Source: Doris montereyensis
Taxonomy: Eukaryota > Mollusca > Gastropoda > Nudibranchia > Dorididae
Assembly (NCBI GenBank): GCA_037039925.1
Contig: JAXRKP010000284.1
Coordinates: 147,501-211,500 of the forward strand
Direction of reading: 5' to 3'
Length of the DNA stretch: 64,000 bases
This document shows, one piece after another, positions 13,660 to 24,220 of the stretch (the stretch's first letter is position 1; each line of letters opens with the position of its first letter). The position numbers and the translations under genes were made by a program. Below the pieces are notes generated by a model. The model was not told the DNA's origin. It ran no database searches and was given only the letters and a program-made list of their open reading frames with translations.

Positions 13660-13995
13660 TTTCTTTGATTTGGTCTCAATGGTTCACAGGCAAGGTGTCG
13701 GCCTATCAATCAAAGGGTCGTGGGTTCGTGTCCCGACAGGTTGGAAAATGTTCTCAAGTCATTTCTAATAAAATCAAACCTACCCCACCCCGACCATCCC
13801 CTCCCCGCCCTCTGCTACAGGTCGGCGGATCAGCATCTAGTCTCATCGAAGAAATAAAGGAGGTCCCAAAACATGCAGATGACAATATTTTGCACGTTTA
13901 AGATCCCTTGACTGTTTAAAGAGCAAGCCAGACAAAATATGTTTTTTGAACATTCTAATAAAAATATCCCCAAATCACCTTAGTTGTGGATGTTG
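13660..13995 (+). repeat. SINE family A copy
   Basis: GTCGGCCTATCAATCAAAGG and the B-box-like GGGTTCGTGTCCCG are followed by a T/C-rich body (CCGCCCTCTGCTACAGGTC), CTCATCGAAGAAATAAAGG and the tail AATCACCTTAGTTGTGG. It is one of the fullest copies of the family in the window. Confidence 0.75.
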
Positions 13996-14057
13996 GTAAA
14001 TGTAATATGGAAATAACAAAATCTTTGTTTTAGTGAATGTGTAATGGAGTCATTTGG

Positions 14058-14345
14058 TGCCATCGATGGCCGAGTGGTTAGGCTGCCGGATTGGGGATCA
14101 TGAGGTCCCGGGATCGAATCCTGGCAAAAGCCAGTCCCGGCGTTGCGTTCCTTGGGAAAGACTCGTAACACGCATTTCCCCACTCTACCCAGGTGCAAAT
14201 GGGTACAAGCACTAACTAGCTTGGGAGTAAAACAACCTGCGTCAGACTAACGTCACGGCCAGGAGGTGATTATTATCACCTGTTCCGCTTCACGCTATAG
14301 AGACCGGCATAAGCTCCAGCTCTGTGCGCCGTATGTAAAGACGTC
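14058..14345 (+). repeat. SINE family B, near full length
   Basis: The head reads GATGGCCGAGTGGTTAGGC (A-box region of a Ser/Leu-type tRNA) and CCCGGGATCGAATCCTGG (B box). The body contains GCGTTCCTTGGGAAAG, CCCCACTCTACCCAGG, TGCAAATGGGTAC, CGTCAGACTAACGTCACGG and CACGCTATAGAGACCGG. The CCTTGGGAAAG...AAATGGGTAC core is of the conserved-domain type known in molluscan SINEs; this identification is from memory. A fragment lies at 9,685. Confidence 0.8.
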
Positions 14346-14519
14346 GAAAGTAACTTTTTCATGCAATCAGAATTCTCTATTTGGGACTAAATGAAGAAAT
14401 AAAACAAGGTCAAAGCGACATCACAACATATCATATACAACAAAGACAGTAATCGGGAAATTCCTTTAACAAATAATTAATCATGACATAAATCTTGCAC
14501 AGATGCGCTCACAAGAGAA

Positions 14520-14895
14520 AAAGAAAGAATCATTCTTACACCCATACACATACACACACACATCCATCCACACACACACACACACACACACATCCATTCA
14601 CATAACACACAGCAAACACACACTCGCGTGCTCGCATACACATTCAGAGAGAGAGATATTGTTAGCAGCCAGGGACAATGCAGATTAAATGGGTCAGTCT
14701 GACATTTAATCAACGACACTGCATTTACACAAACACACACACACACACACATACACATAGTTGTAAATATACATACACATACATACACGCACACCATCAT
14801 ATTATACATAGACACAAATACAAACAAATACACATACTCGCAAAGACATTACATATACATATTTACACATACACACATGTGCATACAATATATTT
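14520..14895. repeat. CA-rich microsatellite cluster
   Basis: Several (CA)n and ACAT-rich runs (for example 14,570-14,592 and 14,730-14,750) form a low-complexity cluster upstream of the LINE remnant. His/Thr-rich open frames here are repeat artefacts. Confidence 0.85.
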
Positions 14896-14900
14896 ATTTT

Positions 14901-15190
14901 TTTAAACTTCAAGTCATTCAAAACAATGCAGCCAGACCTATCTTTAACAAACGAAAACTTGAAAATATATCCCCACTACTGACAGAACTTCACTGGTTAA
15001 CAGTCGAAAAAAGAATAAAATTCAAAGCTGCAACTTTAATTTACAGATGTTTTGATGGAACAGCACCTAGCTATCTTCAAAGTCTTTTAAATGTCCACAA
15101 ACCTGGTCGGTCATTAAGATCGTCTGCCGATACTTCTACTCTATTACTGCCAAAAGTAAAAACTAGTGCTGGTACACGATCGTTTGCGCA
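14901..15190 (+). mobile_element. Non-LTR retrotransposon C-terminal remnant
   Basis: One open frame encodes about 95 residues with the order VIQNNAARPIF, LLTELHWLTVEKRI, KAATLIYRCFDGTAPSYL, LLNVHKPGRSLRSS and GTRSFAHA. This is the C-terminal tail after the reverse transcriptase domain of Jockey/CR1-type elements (family wording: LHWLPV.RI.F, G.AP.YL, LRS, G.RSF). The part normally following GxRSF is replaced by a (TG)n tract. No reverse transcriptase core is present upstream, so this is a 5'-truncated dead copy of a family different from the one at 60,185. Confidence 0.85.
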
Positions 15191-15196
15191 CGCGTG

Positions 15197-15200
15197 TGCC

Positions 15201-15231
<31 letters not shown>

Positions 15232-15320
15232 CTGTTTGTGTGTCTGTGTGTGTGTGTGTCTGTGTGTGTGTCTGTGTATGTGTGTGTGTGTGTGTGTGTC
15301 TGTGTGTGTGTGTGTGTGGA
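15197..15320. repeat. (TG)n microsatellite
   Basis: Long TG runs with C interruptions begin exactly at the break in the LINE remnant. The Cys/Val and His/Thr open frames on the two strands are artefacts. Confidence 0.95.
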
Positions 15321-16156
<836 letters not shown>

Positions 16157-16645
16157 TTTTTTTTATATATGATTCCTCTGATGACGGAAGGCCTGTCACG
16201 ATACAATGTAAAGTTTGTTTGTTTTTTTTTGTTTGTTTTTTTTCGTGTGTGTGTTACATTTGATTGAAATTTCATCAAAACATCAAGGAAAGGCATTATT
16301 TCAGATATTCAAGTATTTAAGGTGAACATGGATCCAATAATTTTTGAAACGTCATCAATACATCTCTATACAAGTAGAACTTGCTTTGAACGAATACATT
16401 CACAAATGTGCAAATAAAGGGCAAACAGAAATGACATCCAAGTGAGGAATCAGCAATCAAACCACGGCAAATTGATAATTATCTGAGAATTACAAAACAT
16501 TATTAAGAAAATGTTAACATGAAAAGGTATGCATATTATTGCCTATACACGTCATGAGTTCCAGAACTTGTTTCGTCTCTGTCTTGCTTTTTATAGATTA
16601 TAGATTCAATGTTTTGAAGATCAAGTTTTAGATGTGGTAGCAATG
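16157..16645. other. Unique DNA downstream of the minus-strand gene
   Basis: No coding evidence. If 16,646-17,823 is a transcribed minus-strand gene, its 3' flank would lie here. Confidence 0.4.
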
Positions 16646-17823
16646 TCAGAATATTGTGCACGTGGTCTCCATAGTCGCAGTCCTCCATAATCCAGATCGT
16701 CTGGTCTTGCCAATATTAAGCAGATGTCGTTGTCGCATTTTCGCATACGGGCTGTTGTCTTCGTTGTTCTTGACGATGAAGTTTCTTATCCTTTGATTGG
16801 TAACGCAATACTCACATAATGAGATCATCAGTCTCTGCAAGAATAACATGTGTCGTTTGAAATCTGTCTAACACGAGCTTTAAAATTTCCTTGTTGCGAT
16901 CTGGCTGTATAATATGCCTCCCTATGTCTTCCGTGATTTTGAAGATCTGGACGCTTATTTTATCACAGTGAAGTTGCTTGATCATGTCAGCAAAGCGTGT
17001 GTGATTACTGTTACCACCTTGTTGGTTTTCCATGGATGAGTTTTCCTCACTTGTGCGAGAGCTTTCTTTATCATATTCGGTCTCACTGTCTGACGTGATA
17101 GATGTGTCAGAAATGTGTAGATCTATCTTCTTCTCGGTGTGTTTCGCATCTGTCGCTGTGTCGTCTAGGTTGTATTTCCGACCATAGGGGCGATGTCACG
17201 GTTGACACGCTGAATAAATGGACATCACTGTTGTTACTCTGGATTGAGTCCGAATTGCTGTTGTTTGTTTGTTGAATGTCAGCACGTCCATTCTCCCTGT
17301 TTTCATCAAAATCCGTGCTCGCAGATGTGTCGTCAAGGAGCGATCAGGTTGTATTTTATTTTGACACGCTGAATAAATGGATAGCACTGTCGTTATGATT
17401 CGTACTGTTGTTGTTTGTTTGTTGAATTGTTCAATTTCTTTATTTTCAATAAAGTCCATGTTCGTATGTTGTTGTTGTCTTCGTTGCTACTCTTGTATGG
17501 TGTTGTTTTCTAAAGTTGTCTCCTCTTACTTGGCTCGGCGACTTCCGTCTGAAGCTGGCAGGAGTTGAATGATGACCCGTCGACACACTCATGTCGGCCA
17601 TCTCCATGCCATCAAATCGAAGGACGAGGGTAGTGCGCTCTTTATTTCCAGCCACCTTGAAGGATGAGAGGTGAGATTCCTCTAAAATGCTGTTGATGAG
17701 ACATTCCAGCATCGTCGGAAGTCCGCCGACTGGCATATTGATGTCGTTCAACCTCAAAATAAACTTGAAATCATAAAAAGGGCGAGAGCTCGCGAACCCA
17801 CGTCTGTCCTGCTCGGTAACCAA
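16646..17823 (-). pseudogene. Minus-strand gene of unknown function, possibly transposon ORF1-like, disrupted
   Basis: I do not recognise this gene by name. The first open frame (17,823 down to 17,446, 125 codons) starts MVTEQDRRGF. It carries FKFILRLNDINM, CLINSILEESHLSSFKV and RTTLVLRFDG, then a basic SFRRKSPSQVRGD segment. A second frame (about 17,190 to 16,812) has an acidic linker (SDSETEYDKESSRTSEE) followed by FADMIKQLHCDKISVQIFK. A third overlapping frame (16,849 to 16,646) continues with ENSPYAKMRQ-like sequence, so a frameshift near 16,812-16,849 is likely. An internal duplication at 17,196-17,459 encodes NKQTT..R..TTV.SIYSACQ twice. Mollusc transposons often encode a compact domain followed by a K/R-S-P-S basic stretch, which suggests a Gag-like or ORF1-like protein; this is inference. 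A host pseudogene is the alternative. Confidence 0.5.
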
Positions 17824-18290
17824 ACCGGAAGAGTTGTTCCGCTTTACTTTCGACTCACATAATATTTAACTTATTGGCATTTTCTAAAACCCCTGTGAAG
17901 GGTTTGGTATTTGGTATTTTATTGATCTATGGTATCTTTAACACTGTGATGTATATGTAATTATTCTTAGAACTCTTAGTATGACTTATTTAACTATTAT
18001 TATATTTTTATATACGGAGACTTTTAAAACTGACTTTTTGACCTATCATGGGGCGTGAGGGTTGCCACCTGCAATGTGTGTGTGTGTGTCTGTGTGTGTG
18101 TATGTATATGTGTGTGAGTGTGTGCACTAAATCTTTCTTGTATCGTTATTGTGTGACTGAGGAAGGGCGGTTTTGCCCGAAACTTTCTGTCTTTCTAACT
18201 GTCTTTGTTCTATCTATTAGGCCTTCACATTCAATTTCATATTTCTTCTTTACTAGTTACCGGCCTACTGCAGTACTATTTCTCTTATCA
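17824..18290. other. Non-coding DNA with short (TG)n
   Basis: AT-rich, with a TG-rich stretch at about 18,075-18,125. No gene was supported. Confidence 0.5.
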
Positions 18291-18335
18291 TTAGTAGTAG
18301 TAGTAGTAGTAGTAGCACAGCAGCAGTAGTAGTAC

Positions 18336-18375
<40 letters not shown>

Positions 18376-18376
18376 A

Positions 18377-18411
<35 letters not shown>

Positions 18412-18421
18412 ATAGAAGTAA

Positions 18422-18513
<92 letters not shown>

Positions 18514-18529
18514 ATAGTAGTAGTAGTAA
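18291..18529. repeat. (TAG)n microsatellite
   Basis: Almost pure TAG/AGT triplets with GCACAGCAGCAG and AATAG interruptions. Poly-Leu and poly-Val frames are artefacts. It is the last host-type repeat before the atypical block. Confidence 0.96.
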
Positions 18530-18714
18530 GGGAAGTAGAGGTAAAATTAGCAGTAAGGCATCTGATGGCCTACTAAGGTGAAATATGCTCACGCATTCAC
18601 ACATACTATAGGTATGCATAAACATACACACAGACAATAACACACGCCCAAGTACACATGTACACACACATGTACACACACACGTAACACCCTCGAACTG
18701 CATGATTTACTGAA

Positions 18715-18882
18715 ATGTTACCGCCAGCAAGTTTACGTCAGCAAATCGACCTCAAGAGTTCAATAACCTACTATCGATTGGTAGGAAATCAAAGATCGAC
18801 TTGGATATCTCATTTCGAAACAAACCATTATCTATACCAGTGGCAGGTTCAATTTGAAAATGTTCATCACTACACAAGCTGA
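18715..18882 (+). CDS. Small ORF, unknown protein (55 aa), left edge of the atypical block
   Basis: ATG at 18,715 to TGA at 18,880-18,882. The peptide begins MLPPASLRQQIDLKSS and ends QFENVHHYTS. It is rich in aromatic residues and has no signal or membrane segment. It overlaps the next frame by 23 bases in another phase, a compact arrangement typical of small genomes. Another phase over the same bases is also open for about 45 codons, so coding is not certain. I recognise no family. Confidence 0.35.
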   Translation: MLPPASLRQQIDLKSSITYYRLVGNQRSTWISHFETNHYLYQWQVQFENVHHYTS

Positions 18883-19039
18883 ACATCATCTAGATTTATT
18901 AAGAGAAATAGATAATGATGATTATATTATCGTTCAGAGATGTCGTGATGAGATTGCTAGGCTTCAAGCTGATAGACAATTGTTAGAATTATCTGGTGAT
19001 CACAGTTCACAGACTACTATCATTATTAACTATATTTGA
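18860..19039 (+). CDS. Small ORF, unknown acidic helical protein (59 aa)
   Basis: ATG at 18,860, TGA at 19,037. The peptide starts MFITTQAEHHLDLLREIDND and contains CRDEIARLQADRQLLELSGD, which looks like a short amphipathic helix or coiled coil. Codons follow a purine-first pattern, as in the better frames nearby. The same phase meets several stops just downstream (19,037-19,051) and is then open again from 19,052 to about 19,211, so it may be the front part of a longer broken gene. Function unknown. Confidence 0.45.
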   Translation: MFITTQAEHHLDLLREIDNDDYIIVQRCRDEIARLQADRQLLELSGDHSSQTTIIINYI

Positions 19040-19051
19040 TAACAATAGTGA

Positions 19052-19213
19052 TATGTAAATTCACTCAGACACGACAGCTACATTTCCGTAGAAAATAATG
19101 TATTTATCTCTACATGTAATGTTCATCCCAATGTTTCATTAATATACTACCAAAGATCCTCTACTTGTTGTGAATTAATTATGTGCTGCTACAATGTCCA
19201 TCCATAATGATCA
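19052..19213 (+). pseudogene. Coding-like fragment in phase with the preceding ORF
   Basis: An open stretch of about 53 codons without its own early ATG. It begins YVNSLRHDSYISVENN and includes CNVHPNVSLIYYQ and a Cys-rich CCELIMCCYNVHP end, then TAA TGA. Phase and codon pattern match 18,860-19,039, from which it is separated by four stop codons. It is either a decayed continuation of that gene or chance. Confidence 0.3.
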
Positions 19214-19415
19214 TACCAATGTCCATATTACCACATCCCCAATACCATCACATAATTAGGTAGAACTTTGTTTTATTTTTGTTTAACTCGATGTGCGTAA
19301 ACGAATCTTTGATTATTAACTAACCATCAGAGTTATTATTATTTATAATATACCCTCTAGACTCGTATAAACGCTTGTTAGCGCTTTATGGAGTATTCCG
19401 TGTCTAGAAAATGAA

Positions 19416-20108
19416 ATGAGTTATGGGTTTGGCGAGGATGAATTAACATTGGTTAAATCCATAGAACAGATGCGTGATGCCAATGATTATGAATCTAGTG
19501 TGTTAATTAAATGCGAAATGTTAAAAGACCATAATGACGGTGGATATAACTACGTACCCGTAGATATTGATCGTATAGGTAGTCTTACATTTAAAGATTT
19601 TATTATTGGATATGATAGGGGTACGGGACAAACTGCTCGAGCAGAGACAGAGTCGTTGGTAATTTTTATAAAGCAATTTTAAAATTGGTTCAAATGACTC
19701 ATGTTATACCTCTAAATACGAGTAATACCACTAGTGTTACTGCACCGTGTAGGTCTAGTATCAGCGACGATGGTTGCTGTGTTTAACAATTCACCAGCGG
19801 TGATATCTACCATTGCAGATCCTAAGATTTTTGATAATGATGAATCCTTCTATTACAAGAGTTTCCCTATGTCAGCAACAGCAATTTTACTGATTGCTAT
19901 CGGAATGGAAGTCGTTATTGAAATGTATAATGCCACGACCTACAAGAGACAGGCTAGACTGATTAGTTCTATTATATTCGGAATGGCTATCGTACCTATA
20001 TTATTCTCATTTCCTATAGCCATAGATTGTATACATGATATAGTTACCGACTTAGAACGAGATACGCATAATGACGTATTGTTAATCGGTGTATTTTTTT
20101 GGATATAG
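19416..20108 (+). pseudogene. Membrane protein gene of unknown family, broken by frameshifts
   Basis: The first frame (ATG 19,416, stop 19,680) starts MSYGFGEDELTLVKSIEQM and includes YNYVPVDIDRIGSLTFKDF. Around 19,640 the coding signal passes to another phase (VVGNFYKAILKLVQMTHVIP, about 19,650-19,780). It then returns to the first phase near 19,790 and runs to 20,108 (DPKIFDNDESFYYKSFPM, then hydrophobic ATAILLIAIGMEVVI and IIFGMAIVPILFSFPIAI). Two membrane segments flanking a polar loop (EMYNATTYKRQARL) are clear, followed by an acidic C-terminus. Two nearly compensating frameshifts suggest one decayed gene of about 230 codons rather than three. At the very end a run of seven T precedes the 51-bp tandem array, which continues the coding phase if one T is ignored. 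No homolog recognised. Confidence 0.5.
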
Positions 20109-20525
20109 AATTATTGTTATCACTCTCAGCCCTGACTATTTGTAGTGTAAGCCTGACTATTTGGTATATAATTATTGTTATCACTCATTTGGTATAGAAT
20201 TATTGTTATCACTCATGTCTGTCAGTGTAAGCCCTGACTATTTGGTATAGAATTATTGTTATCACTCATGTCTGTAGTGTAAGCCTGACTATTTGGTATA
20301 TAATTATTGTTATCACTCATGTCTGACTAGTGTAAGCCTGACTATTTGACTATTTACATAATTATTGTTATCACTCATGTCTGTAGTGTAAGCCTGACTA
20401 TTGTAAGGACTATTTGGTACAGAATTATTGTTTTCACTGACTATTTGTATGTGTATCACTCATAGTAAGCCTGACTACAGACTATTTGGTCCAGAATTAG
20501 AATTATTGTAGGTACAGAATTATCA
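20109..20525 (+). repeat. Tandem array, regular unit 51 bp, derived from gene end
   Basis: About eight irregular units of AATTATTGTTATCACTCATG, TCTGTAGTGTAAGCCTGAC and TATTTGGTATAG. The best-preserved unit (about 20,246-20,296) is 51 bp, that is 17 codons with no stop in one phase. The first AATTATTGTTATCACTC is the end region of the preceding gene. Later units carry insertions and deletions and lose phase. Confidence 0.8.
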
Positions 20526-20532
20526 CTCATAA

Positions 20533-20752
20533 CTACGAAGGAGCCACAGCGGAGTGAAGTCAAAGGCGAAATATGACAATAAGCGACAACTCCACTAATA
20601 AAGACAGAACAAACACGTGACGTTTCGGGCATAACCCTTCGTCTGACAACAAACGAGAACTATCTAGAATCTAGATTTGAGTACTACCTCCGGCATCACA
20701 CAATGTGATGTCAGAAGAAAAACTTAATGGAGAAAGAAAAAAAGAAAAAGAC
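20533..20752 (+). mobile_element. Single arm of a foldback (MITE-like) element
   Basis: The segment opens TACGAAGGAGCCACAG and passes through GCGAAATATGACAATAAG, GACAGAACAAACACGTGAC, TCGGGCATAACCCTTCG and the palindrome CATCACACAATGTGATG to GGAGAAAGAAA. It corresponds to the left arm of the complete element at 56,909-57,564; only one arm is present. Confidence 0.8.
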
Positions 20753-21763
20753 TGATGATAAGAAACGTAGCAGAGGGGGGATGTGAAGAATGAGCGAGAG
20801 TGGAAGGTTCAGATCTAGAATGAAATAAAAATATTGTAATAAGTAAGTAGTAAAATGATAGTAGTGGTAGCGTTAGCAAACAGTCGTTTCATTAATTAAA
20901 TTATGCAGCATGTGTTTTGGGGGAGGGGGGAGAGGTGAGAAAAATTTAATAAGAACTATTAGGATTAGATATGATTATCTTTTAATGTCTAGATTTGTAT
21001 TACAAAAAAAAAAAAAAAAAACAAAAAACAAACAAAACAAAACAAAAAAAACTAACAAAAAACACAATTTTTTGAAAAATAAATTCTGTAGTGTAAAAAG
21101 ATAAAAAAAGCAAACTGAGAAAAAAGACAAAAAAAACAAAAACAAACAAAAAAACGAAAAAAACGCAAAAGAACCCCAAACAAACTATGGGATGTACTGA
21201 AACCAAATACAATTTTGTGACAATGTATAAAAACGCAACATGTGCGCCATTTTGAAAGCACGAGCACTCTAAACTGTCGTGAGGTCAGATGACAGCGCAG
21301 CTTCCGGAACCTACAATATGTAGATGACGCTTGATACTGAGCACTCTAAAACTACCCAGAGACACAGAGCACAGAAAGCGTTATTTCAGTACAGAACCCT
21401 ACTGAACTATATATCCCACTAAGAAAGAGAAAAAACACCACCAAAGACAGACAAGCAGACAACAACAAAAACAACAACAAACAAGAATGAAAAAAATCAA
21501 TAAATAAATAAGTTTAAAAATAAAAATAAAAATAATTAAAAAAACAGTACCTTATCACGAGAAATGGATCGATGCAGCATGAGTTTTTGGGGGAGATTTC
21601 GAGGGACAGGTGATTTGAATAAAGAGACTATTAGGATAGACGGGGGAAGGAGGGTTAAGCTAGCGAGTAATACGAGTTTATTGAAAAACAAAAACAAGGT
21701 CAATTTCTGCTGACATTTGATATATACCTACCAATTTGAGCACAAAAGAAAAAAAATCAATAA
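20753..21763. other. A-rich DNA, probably inserted repeat
   Basis: A-rich low-complexity runs dominate at about 21,003-21,160. Two related stretches, at about 20,905-20,975 and 21,577-21,645, share GCAGCATG.GTTTT.GGGGGAG, AGGTGA and ACTATTAGGAT. This region separates the coding-like pieces on either side and looks like later insertions. No gene was seen. Confidence 0.5.
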
Positions 21764-22102
21764 ATAAAGAATCCGATAAATGGACAAATCCAGATTTCGA
21801 GATTAAAAAAGAAACAAGGTATCGCCAAAACGGTTAAATTATATGTTCCCGATAGTTACAATAACACGTATCTCTCTCCTAAACAATGTTCGTTCAGGGT
21901 TGTAATGTCATCGGAAACCTACAACGCATGATAACGTAGAAATGCCAATGTCTCATTGCTCTATTAAATTACCAACAATGTGCGCCAAACATTCAGAGAA
22001 TATAAATTGTATAATGTACTAGAAACGATTTTAATGTTTTGTTGACCCCTTCTAAACTCAAACCTTGATTATACTATCTACCGACAACGTTATCGGTTCT
22101 AA
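21764..22102 (+). pseudogene. Coding-like stretch with internal stops, unknown family
   Basis: The frame is open from 21,764 for 55 codons (SRLKKKQGIAKTVKLYVPD, then YLSPKQCSFRVVMSSETYN). It hits TGA and TAA at 21,929-21,934 and continues with stops at 21,965 and 22,043 before TAA at 22,100. The first half looks like real protein: basic start, then beta-like alternation. No ATG precedes it in phase. Codon style resembles the neighbouring block ORFs. Confidence 0.4.
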
Positions 22103-22292
22103 GGAAAAAACAGACGTCAATCTCTTGTTCGAGCAAATAAGTATTGGGATCTATTACATTCATGCCCGTGAATGATAACAGTGATTGATTACTAGATAGA
22201 CCAGTCTGTCTTAGAATTTCACTAGGCAAATTGTACAAATATAATTTCGATATCTTGCCATTGGTATGTACGGCAAACGATAACGTGATCAT
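22074..22292 (-). CDS. Minus-strand ORF, unknown protein (72 aa), overlaps plus-strand frame
   Basis: ATG at 22,292, stop at 22,074. The peptide begins MITLSFAVHTNGKISKLYLY and includes FTGMNVIDPNTYLLEQE and a FFLRTDNVVGR end. The frame is also open upstream without an ATG to about 22,405 (110 codons in all). It directly opposes the plus-strand frame 22,187-22,482, so only one strand is likely to be real. The minus frame is longer without stops; the plus frame has the better purine-first codon pattern. Function unknown. Confidence 0.3.
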   Translation of the reverse strand: MITLSFAVHTNGKISKLYLYNLPSEILRQTGLSSNQSLLSFTGMNVIDPNTYLLEQEIDVCFFLRTDNVVGR

Positions 22293-22482
22293 CTCTAGTT
22301 CCTGTAGTACCAGTAATGAGATTTTCGGTAATTTTGCAAAGCAAGGTATTAGTGAATTGAGCGCTGATTTTAATATGTTTAGAACTATCGATTTGCAAGT
22401 TTATAATACTTTATTCGTAGCTAGCGTTGATACATCTACTAGAGAATCTAAAGCATCTATTAGTCCGTTTATTGACTTATAA
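22187..22482 (+). pseudogene. Plus-strand coding-like frame lacking a start, unknown protein
   Basis: Open for 98 codons to TAA at 22,480. It contains NDNVIISSSCSTSNEIFGNF, AKQGISELSADFNMFRTIDL and VASVDTSTRESKASISPFID. No ATG occurs before the middle. An upstream piece in another phase (TDNVIGSKEKTDVNLLFEQ, about 22,080-22,165) may belong to the same broken gene. It is likely a decayed member of the block's gene set; the antisense frame at 22,074-22,292 is the alternative. Confidence 0.4.
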
Positions 22483-22489
22483 AATCTTA

Positions 22490-22717
22490 ATGATATGTAT
22501 TAAGTCATTTAGTCATCAACGTTTATATAAAGTGGAAAACTCGTGGTCTCCGTCATTCACAACGTTTGCCATGCAATTCCGCATTCTGCCAATCTTGATT
22601 ACTCATCCCTCTTTGATGCTAAAAGTAGATACACGTAGTGATGTTAGAACCAACACGTACATGATGATAATAACCAACACGTACATAATGCCTAACAGAC
22701 AACACGATACTCGATGA
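22490..22717 (+). CDS. Gene reading into the left edge of the 24-bp array, unknown protein, partial
   Basis: From ATG at 22,490 the peptide runs MICIKSFSHQRLYKVENSW, TTFAMQFRILPILITHPSL and KVDTRSDVRT, and then passes without a break into the array as NTYMMIITNTYIM, ending at a stop at 22,715. The unique part covers about 22,490-22,645. The array phase used here (NTY-M/I-M) is the same one used by the gene on the right border at 44,488. This suggests the array grew inside a coding sequence. Function unknown. Confidence 0.45.
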   Translation: MICIKSFSHQRLYKVENSWSPSFTTFAMQFRILPILITHPSLMLKVDTRSDVRTNTYMMIITNTYIMPNRQHDTR

Positions 22718-24220
22718 TAATAGCCTACACGTACATAATGTTAATAGCCAACACGTACATGATGATAATAACCAGACACGTACATAATGTTAATAGCCAA
22801 GGACGTACTCGATGATAATAGCCTAGTGACCATAATGTTAAAGCAAAAACGTAAGATATATAATAGCCTACAGTTTGATTGTAATGGGACTAGATATGTT
22901 AATAGCCAACAAGACATCGATGATAATCAACATTTACATAATGTTAACAGACAACACGTACTTCATGATAATAGCCTACATGTACATAATGTTAATAGCC
23001 ACACCTTACTCGATGATAATAGCCTACACGTACATAATGTTAATAGCCAACACGTACTCGATGATAATAGCCTAACGTACATAATGTTAATAGCCAACAC
23101 GGTTCGATGCTATTAGCCTACACGTACATAATGTTAATAGCCAACACGTACTCGATGATAATAGCCTACGTACATAATGTTAATAGCCAACGCGTGCTCG
23201 ATGATAATATGCCTACGTACATAATGTTAATAGCCAACACGTACTCGATGATAATAGCCCCTTACATCCAGAGAATGTTAATAGTATAATGTAAACGATG
23301 ATAAGCCTACACGTACATAATGTTAATAGCCAACACGTACTCGATGATAATAGCCGACAACGTACATAATGTTAATAACCAACACGTACTCGATGATAAT
23401 AGCCTACACGTACATAATGTTAATAGCCAACACGTACTCGATGATAATAGCCTACACGTACATAATGTTAATAGCCAACACGTACATGATGATAATAACC
23501 AACACGTACATAATGCTAACAGACAACACGTACTCGATGATAATAACCAACACGTACATAATGCTAACACCAAACGTACTCGATGATAATAGCCTACACG
23601 TACATAATGTTAATAACCAACACGTACATGATGCTAATAGCCAACACGTACATTATGCTAACAACCTACACGTACCTAATGCTAATAGCCAACACGTACA
23701 TGATGCTAATAGCCAACACGTACTCGATGATAATAGCCTACGTACATAATGTTAATAGCCAACACGTACATGATGCTAATAGCCAACACGTACATCATGC
23801 GATAAGCCAACACGTAGACGATGTTGATAGCCAACACGTACATGATGCTAATAGCCAACATGTACATCATGCGATATGCCAACACGTACATGATGCTAAT
23901 AGCCAACACGTACATGATGCTAATAGCCAATACGTATATGATGCTAATAGCCAACACGTACATGACGATAATAGCCAACACGTACATGATGATAATAGCC
24001 AACACATACATGATGATAATAGCCAACACATACATGATACTAATAGCCAACACGTACACGATGCTAATAGCCAACACGTACATGATGATAATAGCCAACA
24101 CGTACATGATGATAATAGCCAACACGTACATGATGATAATAGCCAACACGTACAGGATGCGGTAAGCCAAGACGTACACGATGCTAATAGCCAAGACGTA
24201 CATGGTGCTAATAGTCAACA
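22640..24220 (+). repeat. Array domain 1: CTAATAGC linker
   Basis: The left part is mixed (GATAATAGCC alternating with GTTAATAGCC, with CTCGATG in the core). The right part is homogeneous GCTAATAGCC. About 65 units. Confidence 0.85.

Noticed and set aside
14058..14130. A functional tRNA gene (Ser/Leu type)
   Set aside because: The A and B boxes are present, but the acceptor stem does not close and a conserved SINE body follows. It is a SINE head.
19037..19420. Reading the whole stretch as coding under a reassigned code
   Set aside because: About ten per cent of codons in this phase are stops, which is what non-coding AT-rich DNA gives. Only 19,052-19,213 looks coding, so the stretch is not used as evidence for a code change.
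20910..21267. Lys- and Phe-rich small proteins
   Set aside because: They are translations of A-rich low-complexity sequence between the block's coding-like parts.
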